From DASUAS01 sp963809795 (GTDB lineage: Bacteria; Actinomycetota; Acidimicrobiia; IMCC26256; DASPTH01), in NCBI GenBank assembly GCA_963809795.1, contig CAWELN010000006.1, positions 248,001 to 312,000 on the forward strand: 64,000 nt of DNA. Reading direction: 5' to 3'. The position numbers and the translations under genes were made by a program. Under the pieces are notes generated by a model. That model saw nothing but the letters and a program-made list of their open reading frames with translations. It did no database searches and was not told the origin of the DNA. Positions 1-8,391 of this stretch are shown here, piece after piece. Numbering within the stretch: position 1 is the stretch's first letter; every line of letters begins with the position of its first letter.

Positions 1-403
1 CGGACGTCGTTCCCTCGAGCCACGCGCACGCGTTGGGACCGGGCCCGCCGTGGCCCGGTCCGGCGACGAACACCGCGTCGAGGTCGCGGGCGACGATGGC
101 GCGACTGGCGTGCGCGTACGAGAGGTTGAGGCCCGGGACGGTGCCGAAGTGCCCGAGCAACCGCGGCTTCACGTGCTCGGGACGCAGCGGCACGCGCAGC
201 AGCGCGTTGTCGACGAGGTAGATCTGACCGACCGCCAAGTAGTTGGCGGCGCGCCACCAGGCGTCGAGGTGTCGCAGCTCGTCGGGACCGAGCGGTCCGG
301 GCACGTCGCCGAGCGTGTAGGGCGTCGGGGCGATGGTCGGACCGCCGGTCGAGCGCTCGTCGTCGGCGCTGGTGTCGCCGCCCGTGGTCCGGAGCTCGGT
401 CAC
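1..403 (-). CDS. xfp: Phosphoketolase, N-terminal part (runs off the left edge)
   Basis: Xylulose-5-phosphate/fructose-6-phosphate phosphoketolase, a thiamine-diphosphate enzyme that splits ketose phosphates with phosphate to acetyl phosphate. About 134 N-terminal codons are visible from a GTG start at 403. After a variable leader of about 40 residues the frame shows the family blocks WRAANYLAVGQIYL, PEHVKPRLLGHFGTVPGLNL and GPGHGGPGPNA, the last being the strongly conserved cofactor-region motif. The remaining roughly 650 residues lie outside the window. The family is secure. The start is less so, because the leader is not conserved. The next gene upstream (463-813) lies 59 bases away on the same strand. 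Confidence 0.93.
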   Translation of the reverse strand, partial: MTELRTTGGDTSADDERSTGGPTIAPTPYTLGDVPGPLGPDELRHLDAWWRAANYLAVGQIYLVDNALLRVPLRPEHVKPRLLGHFGTVPGLNLSYAHASRAIVARDLDAVFVAGPGHGGPGPNACAWLEGTTS

Positions 404-462
404 CAGCCGAGGGTAACCAGATCCGCGGGGGGTGCGAACCGGGCGACCGCCGCCCGGCGGGG

Positions 463-813
463 TCAGCGCGCCGACGCCAGTGCGACGAGGTTGTTGGCGC
501 TGGCGGTGAGCCAGCACGAGACCGAGAAGGTCACCGCGAGCGCCGTCCACACGAAGAGCCGTCCGTCGCGTCGGGCGGCCCAGTACATGACGTAGGCGAA
601 CAGCACGAACGGGAGCACCACGCGGGCCACCAGGGTGACGCCGACGCCGAGCTCGGCGAAGGCCAGGCGCGCCAGCGGATTGGTCTCCCGGAGGCCGGCA
701 TGCAAGCCGGCCAGCGTCGTCAGCGCGTCGAGACACCCGGAGACGAGCACCGCCGCGGCCAGCACCGGCCCGACGGTACGGACGCGCACGTACGCGGGCG
801 CTGCACTGGTCAC
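463..813 (-). CDS. Small multi-pass membrane protein, DUF5658-like
   Basis: About 116 residues with three or four hydrophobic stretches (near residues 12-30, 55-75 and 80-105). The segment ETNPLARLAF follows the first helix, a pattern typical of DUF5658-type small membrane proteins (D..T..G...E.NP). No enzymatic function is known for that family. I chose GTG at 813 because it follows a G-rich, Shine-Dalgarno-like stretch; GTG at 789 or 783 would also give a complete first helix. The longer reading frame upstream is antisense to the gene at 875-1258. It lies upstream of the phosphoketolase gene and may be co-transcribed with it. Confidence 0.6.
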   Translation of the reverse strand: MTSAAPAYVRVRTVGPVLAAAVLVSGCLDALTTLAGLHAGLRETNPLARLAFAELGVGVTLVARVVLPFVLFAYVMYWAARRDGRLFVWTALAVTFSVSCWLTASANNLVALASAR

Positions 814-874
814 CCCCAACCAGTCCCCGCCCGGCCCAGGTGGAAAACCTCCCGGCTCCGGGTAGAACGCGGCG

Positions 875-1258
875 ATGGAACCCGTGGTCCCGTCGCCATC
901 CCGGCTCAGCCGGGAGGTCCGGCGCCTCGACCGCGTCGTCGGGAGCTCGGCCGCCGCCGGAGTGGTGGGCTTCGTCGTCGGTGGGTTCGTGGTGGCGCTC
1001 GTCGTCGCCGGGTTCCCGGAGTCGTGGGAGGTGGCGTTCTCGACCGTGGCGGCCGCGGTCACGTTGGTGATGGTGTTCGTGCTGCACCACGCCCAGCGCC
1101 GGGAGCAGGCGGCGACCCAGCTCAAGCTGGACGAGATCGTGCGCGCCATCCCGCAGGCCGACGACCACTACGTGCACCTCCAGGCCGCGCCGGACGACGA
1201 GCTCCGCGAGCTCGAGGAGCGCCACATCGAGCAGCACCAGGCGGCCCGGGCCGACTGA
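875..1258 (+). CDS. Low-affinity iron permease family protein
   Basis: A 127-residue protein with two transmembrane segments (about 25-48 and 52-72). The following cytoplasmic part, HAQRREQAATQLKLDEIVRA, is the hallmark of the bacterial Iron_permease (PF04120) family, which has N..R...A...KLDELIRA. The C-terminal tail EELRELEERHIEQ-like region is probably helical. The name comes from yeast Fet4. Iron transport by the short bacterial members is not established, so the role is uncertain. It is divergent from the small membrane protein at 463-813 and 51 bases upstream of malonyl-CoA decarboxylase. Confidence 0.75.
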   Translation: MEPVVPSPSRLSREVRRLDRVVGSSAAAGVVGFVVGGFVVALVVAGFPESWEVAFSTVAAAVTLVMVFVLHHAQRREQAATQLKLDEIVRAIPQADDHYVHLQAAPDDELRELEERHIEQHQAARAD

Positions 1259-1309
1259 CCGCCGGGGCCGGCGTCACGGGGCCCTCTCCGGGTCGGGTGT
1301 ACTGGAGGG

Positions 1310-2659
1310 GTGACCGAAGCGACCCGGCGCCGTCCCTTCCGCGGGCTGCTCCGCACCCTGCGCCGCACCCGCGACCTGGTCGTGGAGCCGGGGCTCCCGC
1401 CCGGTGACGCGACCCGCGTCGCCAAGGCGATCGACGAGGTGCTCGCGCAACCGGAGACCAACGCGCAGCGCGCCGCGGCCGAGCGGCTGGTGGTCGCCTA
1501 TTCGGGCCTCGACGCCGTCGGCCGGCGGCGCTTCCTCGAGGTGCTGGCCGGCGAGTTCGGCACCGACCCCGTTGCCCTCGACCGCGCCGTCGACCGGGTT
1601 CGGGTGGCGCGCACCACGACCGACCGCCTCGCGGCCGAGCGCGAGCTGCGCCGGGCGGTCATCCCCCGGTACGCGGCGTGGCTCCACGTGATCACCGGCC
1701 TCCCGGACGGCGTCGCCTTCCTCGTCGGCCTCCGCGGCGACCTCCTCTCGATGCGCGGCCGCGATCCCGCCCTCGGCCTGCTCGACGACGAGCTCACCGG
1801 GCACCTCTCGACCCTGTTCGACGTCGGCCTGCTCGAGCTGCGCCAGATCACGTGGGACTCCCCGGCGTCGGTGCTGGAACGGCTCATGGCCACGGAGGCG
1901 GTGCACGCGATCAGCGGCTGGGACGATCTCCGGCACCGGCTCGACGGCGACCAGCGGTGCTACGGGTTCTTCCACCCCGCGCTCCCGAACGAGCCGATCG
2001 TGTTCGTGGAGATCGCGCTCACCCACGGCCTGGCCGACAACCTGCCCGAGCTGCTGAACCGCGACGTCGCGATCGACGACGCCGACACCGCGATCTTCTA
2101 CTCCATCACGTCGGCGCAGCCGGGACTGGCGGGGGTGCACCTCGGCAACGAGCTCATCAAGCAGGTGGTCGACGAGCTCCGCCATCACGCCGACCACGTC
2201 CGCACCTTCGCCACCCTCTCGCCGCTGCCCGGCTTCCGCGCCTGGCTGGTCGCCCAGGTCGAGGCGGGTGCGCTCACCCCGGCGGAGCTCGAGGCGCTCG
2301 GCCCCGGCGCGCGGACCCTCGTGACGCTCGCCGACCGCTCCTGGCTCGAGGACCCGACGGTGGCCGATCGAGTCCGCCCGGGCATCATGTCGGCCGCCGC
2401 GCGGTACCTCACGACGGTGCAGGACGGGCGGGCGACGGACCCGGTCGCGAACTTCCACCTGTCGAACGGCGCCTCGCTCGAGCGGCTCGACTGGCTCGCC
2501 AACCCGGCGCCGTACGGGATCGAGGAGTCGCTCGGCGTGATGGTCAACTACCGCTACGACCGGTCGAAGATCGCCAGCAACGCCGCGTCGTACCTCGCCG
2601 ACGGATCGGTGAGCGCGTCGGGTCACGTGCGGAACCTGGTGAAGACCACGAAGCTCTAG
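1310..2659 (+). CDS. Malonyl-CoA decarboxylase
   Basis: Converts malonyl-CoA to acetyl-CoA and CO2. The 449-residue protein has the family layout: a helical N-terminal region (1-140) and a catalytic acetyltransferase-like C-terminal part. Diagnostic blocks are CYGFFHPALPNEPIVFVEIA near residue 215, FYSITSAQPGLAGVHLGN near 262, and NFHLSNGASLERLDW near 380, which carries the catalytic His of the family. GTG at 1310 follows a good ribosome-binding site (GGAGG) closely. It is a single gene, followed after 166 bases by the BVMO. It could support methylmalonyl- or malonyl-CoA turnover in the acyl-CoA catabolism encoded around it. Confidence 0.92.
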   Translation: MTEATRRRPFRGLLRTLRRTRDLVVEPGLPPGDATRVAKAIDEVLAQPETNAQRAAAERLVVAYSGLDAVGRRRFLEVLAGEFGTDPVALDRAVDRVRVARTTTDRLAAERELRRAVIPRYAAWLHVITGLPDGVAFLVGLRGDLLSMRGRDPALGLLDDELTGHLSTLFDVGLLELRQITWDSPASVLERLMATEAVHAISGWDDLRHRLDGDQRCYGFFHPALPNEPIVFVEIALTHGLADNLPELLNRDVAIDDADTAIFYSITSAQPGLAGVHLGNELIKQVVDELRHHADHVRTFATLSPLPGFRAWLVAQVEAGALTPAELEALGPGARTLVTLADRSWLEDPTVADRVRPGIMSAAARYLTTVQDGRATDPVANFHLSNGASLERLDWLANPAPYGIEESLGVMVNYRYDRSKIASNAASYLADGSVSASGHVRNLVKTTKL

Positions 2660-2825
2660 ACCGCTGAGCAGGAGATGCAGCGGAGCCGTGCCCGGAGGGC
2701 GGGACGGCGGAGCGGAATCGACCATTGAGCCAGGTGATCGAGATGCAGCACCCGACCTCCGCTGGCGCCCGCCCCCGACGGCGGAGCATCCTCTTCCGAC
2801 GAGTGGCAGCAGGGGGACCGACCGG

Positions 2826-4463
2826 ATGACGACCGACACGGGTGCAGGCGCCGCCGTCCAGGACTTCGACGCGATCGTCGTCGGCGCCGGCCTCTCGGGC
2901 CTCTACGCCCTGCACCACCTGCGCGAGCTCGGCTTCTCGGCGCACGTCGTGGAAGCGGGCGACGGGGTGGGCGGCACCTGGTACTGGAACCGGTACCCGG
3001 GGGCCCGGTGCGACGTCCCGAGCATGGAGTACTCCTACGGCTTCTCGCCCGAGCTCGAGCAGGAGTGGGACTGGTCCGAGGTCTTCCCGGCGCAGGAGGA
3101 GCTCGAGCGCTACTTCAACCACGTGGCCGACCGCTTCGACCTGCGGCGCGACATCCAGCTCGGCACACGCGTCACCGCCGCGACCTACGACGAGGACCAC
3201 GCGCGGTGGCTGATCGAGACCGATCGGGACGACCACTTCCGCTGCCAGTTCCTCGTGATGGCCACCGGGTGCCTGTCGCAGCCGCTCGAACCGCAGATCC
3301 CGGGACGCGACACCTTCACCGGCCTGTCGCTGTTCACGAACGCGTGGCCCGAGGAGGAGCCCGACCTGCGCGGCAAGCGCGTGGGGCTGATCGGCACCGG
3401 GTCGTCGGGGGTGCAGGCCACGCCGGTGATCGCCGACGAGGCCGACCACCTGTACGTGTTCCAGCGCACCCCGTCGTACGCGTGGCCGGCCGGCAACAAG
3501 CCGCTCGACCCCGACCTGCAGCGGACGGTGAAGGCGCAGTACCGCGAGCTGCGCGAGCAGCAGCGGAAGATCTACGGCGGCGTCGTCGGGACGAGCGGCG
3601 CCATCGCGGTGCCGCTCCCGCGGGACGTGGCGATCCTCGACGCGACCGAGGAGGAGCGCGTCGCCGCGGTCGACGAGCTCGGATGGGCGGCGTGCCGGGC
3701 CTGGAGTGACGTCCTGCGCGACTACGAGGCCAACGAGCTGGGCGCCGAGCTCTACCGGGAGATGCTGCGCCGCGTCATCAACGATCCCGAGACCGCGGAC
3801 GGCCTCTCGCCGCGCCAACTGCCCATCGGATGCAAGCGGCCGATCCTGCACACCGACTACTACGAGACCTTCAACCGCGACGACGTGACGCTCGTCGACC
3901 TGCGACGGGGTGGCATCGAGGAGATCACGCCCACCGGCATCCGCACCGGGCAGGGCGACTTCGCGCTCGACGTCATCATCTTCGCCACCGGGTTCGATGC
4001 CATGACCGGCGCGCTCGACCGCATCGACATCCGCGGACGCGACGGTCGACTCCTGCGCGACGCGTGGGCCGACGGGGCCCGCACGCTGCTCGGCATCCAG
4101 ACCGCAGGGTTCCCGAACTTCTTCACCATCACCGGTCCGGGCAGCCCGTCGGTGCTCGCCAACATGGTCGTGTGCGCCGAGCAGCACATCGAGTGGATCG
4201 GTGCCTGTCTCGTCCACCTGCGCGAGCACGGGTACCGCGCGGTGGAGGCGACCGTCGACGCGCAGGACGCGTGGGTCGACACCGTGAACCAGGCCGCGGT
4301 GGGCACCATGTACACCGCGCCGACCTGCAACTCCTGGTACCTCGGCGACAACATCCCCGGCAAGGTCCGGGTGTTCCTGCCCTTCGTCGGCGGGCTCGAC
4401 AAGTACATCGAGCACTGCGACGAGGTGGTCGAGGCCGGGTACAAGGGCTTCGCGTTCTCGTGA
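2826..4463 (+). CDS. Type I Baeyer-Villiger monooxygenase (cyclohexanone monooxygenase-like), atypical fingerprint
   Basis: FAD- and NADPH-dependent monooxygenase expected to turn ketones into esters or lactones. It has 545 residues, close to cyclohexanone monooxygenase. It shows an FAD Rossmann motif (VVGAGLSGLYAL, residues 18-29), the GGTWYWNRYPG block (49-59) and a second NADP Rossmann motif (IGTGSSGVQA). The BVMO fingerprint FxGxxxHxxxW(P/D) appears at 164-175 as FTGLSLFTNAWP, so the usual His is Phe170. ATG at 2826 follows an AGGGGG-type site. A longer frame starting at 2688 has no supporting homology. Its stop overlaps the start of the P450 gene by four bases, so the two are translationally coupled. 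The substrate is unknown. Confidence 0.88.
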   Translation: MTTDTGAGAAVQDFDAIVVGAGLSGLYALHHLRELGFSAHVVEAGDGVGGTWYWNRYPGARCDVPSMEYSYGFSPELEQEWDWSEVFPAQEELERYFNHVADRFDLRRDIQLGTRVTAATYDEDHARWLIETDRDDHFRCQFLVMATGCLSQPLEPQIPGRDTFTGLSLFTNAWPEEEPDLRGKRVGLIGTGSSGVQATPVIADEADHLYVFQRTPSYAWPAGNKPLDPDLQRTVKAQYRELREQQRKIYGGVVGTSGAIAVPLPRDVAILDATEEERVAAVDELGWAACRAWSDVLRDYEANELGAELYREMLRRVINDPETADGLSPRQLPIGCKRPILHTDYYETFNRDDVTLVDLRRGGIEEITPTGIRTGQGDFALDVIIFATGFDAMTGALDRIDIRGRDGRLLRDAWADGARTLLGIQTAGFPNFFTITGPGSPSVLANMVVCAEQHIEWIGACLVHLREHGYRAVEATVDAQDAWVDTVNQAAVGTMYTAPTCNSWYLGDNIPGKVRVFLPFVGGLDKYIEHCDEVVEAGYKGFAFS

Positions 4464-5689
4464 CCGACCGGCCCACCGTCGACTTCGACCTCTTCGCCGC
4501 GGTCACGCGCGCCGAGTCCGACGAGTCCTGGCGAGTGCCACGCGAGCGGTGCCCGGTCGCGTGGACCGAGCACCACGGCGGGTGCTGGGTGATCAGCGGC
4601 TACGACGAGGTGGCGGCCGCGTTCCGCGACTGGGAGCACTTCTCGTCGGCGCGCACCGATCCCGAGATCAGCTCGATCGTCCTCGGCGACAGCCGGCTCC
4701 CGCTCCTGACGCCGGAGGAGATCGATCCGCCGGACTGGTACCCGCTGCGGCGGATCCTCTCCGAGCTGCTCGCGCCGCGCGCCGCCGAGCGGCTGCGTCC
4801 TCGCGCCCGCCACTGGACCACGCACTTCGTCGACGCGTTCATCGAGACGGGAGCGTGCGAGTTCACCCACCAGCTCTCGGTCCCGGTGCCCGGCGCGGTG
4901 ACGCTGGAGTGGTTGGGCTTCCCGCAGTCCGATTGGACGATGATCGCGGGTGCCTTCCACGACGTCGCCGCGTACTCCCGGGGCACGCCCGAGCACCGCA
5001 ACGCGCAGATGGAGTTCGGCGTGGTGATGGCGCGCATCCGCGAGGAGATCGCGGCGCGCGAGCTCGAGCCACGCGACGACGCCATGACGGCGATCTCGCA
5101 CCACGAGATCGATGGCGCGCGGATCCCGCGCGAGGTGGCGGAGTCGATCGTGTTCATGACCGTGGGCGGCGGGGTCGACACCACCACTGCGCTGATCGGC
5201 GCCGCGCTGCTGCACCTGACGCAGTTCCCGGACGACCGCCGTCGCCTGCTCGAGGAACCCGACCTCCTGGTGACCGCGACCGAGGAATTCCTGCGCTACT
5301 ACCCGCCGGCCCGCACGCACGCCCGTACCGTCCGCGAGGACATCGAGTTCGCCGGGTGCGCGATGCGCAAGGGCGACCGGGTGCTCCTCAGCGAGGTCTC
5401 GTCCGGGCGCGACGAGGCCGCGTTCCCCGCCGCCGAGCAGTTCGTGATCGACCGCAACCCGAACCGTCATCTCTCGTTCGGCGTCGGCATCCACCGGTGC
5501 GTGGGATCACATCTCGCCCGTATCGAGTTCGCCGAGGTGCTCACCGCGGTGCTCACGCGCCTCCCCGACTTCGAGATCGACGAGGATGCGGTGGTGGAGT
5601 ACCCCAACTGGGCGAGCATCGGCGGCTGGGCGAAGCTGCCGGCCACGTTCACGCCGGGTCCGCGGCTCGCAGGAGGGAATCAGCGGTAG
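4460..5689 (+). CDS. Cytochrome P450
   Basis: Soluble class I bacterial P450 of about 409 residues. It has an I-helix with VGGGVDTTTALIG (the acid-Thr oxygen-activation region), a K-helix ExxR in EEFLRYYPP, and the haem loop SFGVGIHRCVGSHLAR with the proximal Cys. The GTG start at 4460 overlaps the TGA of the BVMO gene, so the two oxygenases are probably made together. No ferredoxin or ferredoxin reductase gene is adjacent, so electron partners must come from elsewhere. A hairpin repeat follows 14 bases after the stop. Substrate unknown; the cluster suggests an alicyclic or terpenoid compound. Confidence 0.92.
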   Translation: MTDRPTVDFDLFAAVTRAESDESWRVPRERCPVAWTEHHGGCWVISGYDEVAAAFRDWEHFSSARTDPEISSIVLGDSRLPLLTPEEIDPPDWYPLRRILSELLAPRAAERLRPRARHWTTHFVDAFIETGACEFTHQLSVPVPGAVTLEWLGFPQSDWTMIAGAFHDVAAYSRGTPEHRNAQMEFGVVMARIREEIAARELEPRDDAMTAISHHEIDGARIPREVAESIVFMTVGGGVDTTTALIGAALLHLTQFPDDRRRLLEEPDLLVTATEEFLRYYPPARTHARTVREDIEFAGCAMRKGDRVLLSEVSSGRDEAAFPAAEQFVIDRNPNRHLSFGVGIHRCVGSHLARIEFAEVLTAVLTRLPDFEIDEDAVVEYPNWASIGGWAKLPATFTPGPRLAGGNQR

Positions 5690-5703
5690 ACCCCTTCCGC
5701 GAA

Positions 5704-5747
5704 CATCCGTCAGAACGCTGACGTATGCGCAGCTCAACTGACGGATG
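5704..5747. repeat. Hairpin repeat, copy 1 (possible bidirectional terminator)
   Basis: A perfect 10-bp inverted repeat (CATCCGTCAG at 5704-5713 and CTGACGGATG at 5738-5747) flanks a 24-base loop containing CGTATGCGC. It sits between the convergent P450 gene and the gene ending at 5815. An element with the same arm length, loop length and loop core is at 11704-11747, also between convergent genes. The arm is followed by GC-rich sequence rather than a T-run. Confidence 0.6.
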
Positions 5748-5814
5748 CTCGAGGTGGCGCGGCGCGGCGCGGCGCGCGCCCGCCCGCGGCCGCGCTCCTG
5801 AGCCTCGTCGCCGG

Positions 5815-6129
5815 TCAGTGACCGGAGTTCGTCGAGGTCGAGGCGGTGGTCGACGTCGCGACCGTGGGCGTGTCGTCGGAGGAGGCCGCCTTGGCCGCGT
5901 CCTGGGCCTGGTCGCGGACGTCGCCGGCGCGCTGCTTGGCGTCCTCGACGACCTGCGACGCCGCGCCCTTGGCGGTTTCGGACACGCCACGCGCCGCTTC
6001 CTTGGCGCTGTCGAGCACGCCGCTGACCGGCTCGCGCAGGTCGGCGGCCTTCGGGGCGAACTTGTCGTACAGGGCCTTGGCGCCGAACGCCGCCAGACCG
6101 AGCACGACGAGACGGAAGAGGAATCGCAT
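5815..6129 (-). CDS. Small membrane-anchored protein with amphipathic helical repeats
   Basis: 104 residues. One N-terminal transmembrane helix (MRFLFRLVVLGLAAFGAKAL) is followed by a long Ala/Lys/Asp/Glu-rich helix with roughly 11-residue periodicity (SAKEAARGVSETAKGAA, then DAKQRAGDVRDQAQDAAKAA). The tail is low-complexity Ser/Thr. The repeats resemble apolipoprotein- or LEA-like amphipathic helices seen in small actinobacterial stress proteins. I do not recognise a specific family and assign no function. A clear ribosome-binding site (AAGGAG) precedes ATG at 6129. It is the last of four same-strand small genes (7436 down to 5815). Confidence 0.75.
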   Translation of the reverse strand: MRFLFRLVVLGLAAFGAKALYDKFAPKAADLREPVSGVLDSAKEAARGVSETAKGAASQVVEDAKQRAGDVRDQAQDAAKAASSDDTPTVATSTTASTSTNSGH

Positions 6130-6202
6130 GGAGGCTCTCCTTGGACGGGATGGCCGTGGACGGGATGGGTCGAAGCCTGGTCCTACCCGACGAGACGGGT
6201 TC

Positions 6203-6520
6203 TCACGCCTCGATCCGGAGGTACTCGTCGAGACCGGAGAGATGGATGGTGCGCAGCGCGTGGAGGGGCAGGGCGCGCCAGGTGAGCCGGCAGCCGGACT
6301 CGTTGGCCAGGCGCTGCACGCGCGCCATCATCGCCAGTCCCCGGGACTCGATGAAGGTCACCGCGCGGCAGTCGACCTCGATGATCAGCTCGCCGACGTC
6401 GACCAGGCCGCAGAGCTGGTCGCCGACCGGACCCGCCGACACGACGTCGAGGTCCCCTTCCAGTTCCACGACGAGTCGGTCGTCATCATCCACTCCGGCC
6501 TCGGGCGGCTCAGTGTGCAT
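6203..6520 (-). CDS. STAS-domain protein (anti-sigma factor antagonist-like)
   Basis: 105 residues, essentially one STAS domain. Block LVVELEGDLDVVSAGPV leads into IIEVDCRAVTFIESRGLAMM. In this second block the Ser of ESRG is in the position phosphorylated in SpoIIAA-type antagonists (usual form D.s.v.fiDSsGl). This suggests a partner-switching role with an anti-sigma kinase, but no kinase or sigma factor is in the window. ATG at 6520 lies inside the end of the upstream zinc-ribbon gene (11-bp overlap), implying co-translation. A longer frame upstream is an artefact of that overlap. Confidence 0.8.
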   Translation of the reverse strand: MHTEPPEAGVDDDDRLVVELEGDLDVVSAGPVGDQLCGLVDVGELIIEVDCRAVTFIESRGLAMMARVQRLANESGCRLTWRALPLHALRTIHLSGLDEYLRIEA

Positions 6521-6869
6521 CGGGGCTCGGGCGATCCAGGCCCTCGAGCGCGGCGGAGTCCTCCACCGTCGCCGTGGGGCCGTAGTTGAGCACGAGCGTC
6601 CCGCGTGTCGCACAGTTCGGACAGGTGAGCGCGACGACGGCGAGCATGTCGTCGGGGTCGGACGCGCCCTCCAGGCGTCGCAAATCATCCACTACGGCCG
6701 CATCGGCCGCGAACGCCTGATGACACGCAGAGCACGCGATGCGCCCGTGACCGGTGCCGTCGACCTCCCTGGCGGCGAACTCGCCGGAGTAACCCTCGTC
6801 GGCCAGCGCGCCGAGCACGTCGAGCAGGGTCTCCGCGCCGCGGGCGACACCGGTGAGCTCTTCGTCCAC
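6510..6869 (-). CDS. Putative zinc-ribbon protein of unknown function
   Basis: About 119 residues. The N-terminal half is helical (LLDVLGALADEGYSGEF). Two CxxC knuckles follow, CSAC and CPNC, about 36 residues apart, with TRGTLVLNYGPTA after the second. This arrangement is familiar from actinobacterial proteins of unknown function and suggests a structural zinc site. GTG at 6869 is my choice; TTG at 6902 is an alternative that would add 11 residues. It overlaps the STAS gene downstream and lies 51 bases after DUF6328, so it is probably part of the same transcript. Confidence 0.6.
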   Translation of the reverse strand: MDEELTGVARGAETLLDVLGALADEGYSGEFAAREVDGTGHGRIACSACHQAFAADAAVVDDLRRLEGASDPDDMLAVVALTCPNCATRGTLVLNYGPTATVEDSAALEGLDRPSPDAH

Positions 6870-6920
6870 GGCCCGAAGATGCCCGCTCGCGCGCCGGTGC
6901 AAACGGGTCGCGCGGTCGGC

Positions 6921-7436
6921 TCAGTAGTCGGTGTCGCGGTGGCCCAGGCGCGGCAGCACGAACCACAGGAAGAAGTAGGTCCCACCGGCGAGCGCGGCGA
7001 TCACCGCGGCGATCAGGCCGTCGTACACGACGCTGACCACGAGCAGGATGGCGCCGCAGATCGCCAGGGCGACGGTCACGAGACCCGCCAGAGCCAGGAC
7101 GTTCGCGGCCCGGAGCAGGTCGTGCTTCATGTGCTTCCGGAAGACGGTCCGGTGGTAGGCGACGGGCGCGGTCAACAGCGCGGTCGACAACGCGGCGAGG
7201 AGCAGCACGGCGACGTACAGCCGATGTTGCTCGGGGTCGAGTGACGAGAACGCGTTCGTGAACGGCATCGCGAGGAGAAAGCCGAAGAGCACCTGCACGC
7301 CGAGCCCGGCGACCCGGAGCTCCTGCAGGAGCTCGGCGAGGTTGCGGTCGATGCGCTCTGCTTCGGTCTCGTGCCTGCCCGACTCGGCCTGCTGCTCGAC
7401 GGCGGGCGGTCGCGGTGCGTCGTTCGTCGACGTCAT
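6921..7436 (-). CDS. DUF6328 family membrane protein
   Basis: 171 residues. A hydrophilic N terminus is followed by an amphipathic region ERIDRNLAELLQELRVAGLG and four transmembrane segments (about 52-72, 80-100, 125-145 and 147-165), with AYHRTVFRKHMKHDLL between the second and third. This matches the DUF6328 pattern of actinobacterial integral membrane proteins. The function of the family is unknown. ATG at 7436 was preferred to an upstream in-frame start because the leader is not conserved. It is first in the same-strand row of four small genes and divergent from the thioesterase at 7517. Confidence 0.8.
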   Translation of the reverse strand: MTSTNDAPRPPAVEQQAESGRHETEAERIDRNLAELLQELRVAGLGVQVLFGFLLAMPFTNAFSSLDPEQHRLYVAVLLLAALSTALLTAPVAYHRTVFRKHMKHDLLRAANVLALAGLVTVALAICGAILLVVSVVYDGLIAAVIAALAGGTYFFLWFVLPRLGHRDTDY

Positions 7437-7516
7437 GGCCTTCTTTCTACCCCGGGACGGGCGCACACCCGTGCAGCCCCGGTAGCGTGCGGCCGTCCGC
7501 GAACGGGGGGTGAGGC

Positions 7517-8366
7517 ATGAGCGAGCTGCCGGCAGTGCTGAAGGTCGAGAGCCTCGGAGAGGGCCGCTGGTCGGCCCCGCACCCGGCCGACGACCCCGAG
7601 GGTCGCGACGTGGTCTTCAGCGGGCAGGTCCTGGCGCAGATGATCATGGCGTCCGACGCCGCGGTCGAGAGCCAGAAGGAGGTCAAGTCGATCCACGCCA
7701 TCTTCGCCCGGGCGGGGACCTACAGCGCCGGACTCATGGAGCTGCGGCTCGAGCCGATGCACTCGGGCCGGGCCTGGGGGAGCGACACCATCACCGCCTA
7801 CCAGGGCGACCGGCTGCTCTCGCGCGGCCTCGTGCTGCTCAACACGGTCGAGCCCGACCTGATGCGCCACTCCCCGTCGATGCCCGACGTCCCCGGGCCC
7901 GAGGACTCCGCTCCGAGTCCGTCGATCACGGTGTTCCCCGGCGCCGAGGCGCGCCTGGTCGACCGGCCCGACGCGGTCGGCGCCGACGGATCACCGGCCA
8001 TGTACTTCTGGACGCGCGACGCCGGAGTCGTACGACTCGGTGGCGGCCAACCAGGCCGTGATCGCGTGGACCCAGCCCGGCTTCCTCATCGGGCTGGCGA
8101 TGCGTCCGCACTCCGACACCGTGAACATCGGCGATGCGCACCGCTCGATCTCGACCGGGGTCATCTCGCACACCGCGCACTTCCACGACCACGGCGACGT
8201 CGGCGAATGGATGCTCGTCGCGCAGGAGGCGAGCTACGCGGGCAACGGTCGCGTGTTCGGGTCGGGCGCGGTGTTCACCAGCGATGGGCAGCTCGTGTCG
8301 ACGTTCGCGCAAGACAGCATGGCGCGAGGCGTCGAGAGCCCGATCGATCCCAAGCGCGGCATGTAG
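7517..8366 (+). pseudogene. Acyl-CoA thioesterase (TesB-like), frame broken once
   Basis: The N-terminal frame from ATG 7517 gives a hot-dog thioesterase half (GQVLAQMIMASDAAV, then WGSDTITAYQGDRLL). The frame ends in nonsense after MYFWTRDAG. A second frame continues with YDSVAANQAVIAWTQPGFL and ISTGVISHTAHFHDH to the stop at 8366. Removing one base near 8018 restores W-T-R-T-P-E-S-Y-D-S, so a single inserted G explains the break. It is either a sequencing insertion or a recent pseudogene. Intact, it would hydrolyse acyl-CoA esters. It is followed 25 bases later by the LLM gene. Confidence 0.8.
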
Positions 8367-8391
8367 CGCGCCCGACGTTCCGAGGAGACAC

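Noticed and set aside
1274..2839. Long open frame (521 codons) on the minus strand across the malonyl-CoA decarboxylase gene
   Set aside because: Antisense to a gene with clear family motifs; its sequence is Arg/Glu/Val-rich with no recognisable domain, as expected for a high-GC shadow frame.
2544..4415. 623-codon minus-strand frame opposite the BVMO
   Set aside because: Its translation is low complexity and lacks motifs, while the plus strand carries FAD and NADP Rossmann motifs in order.
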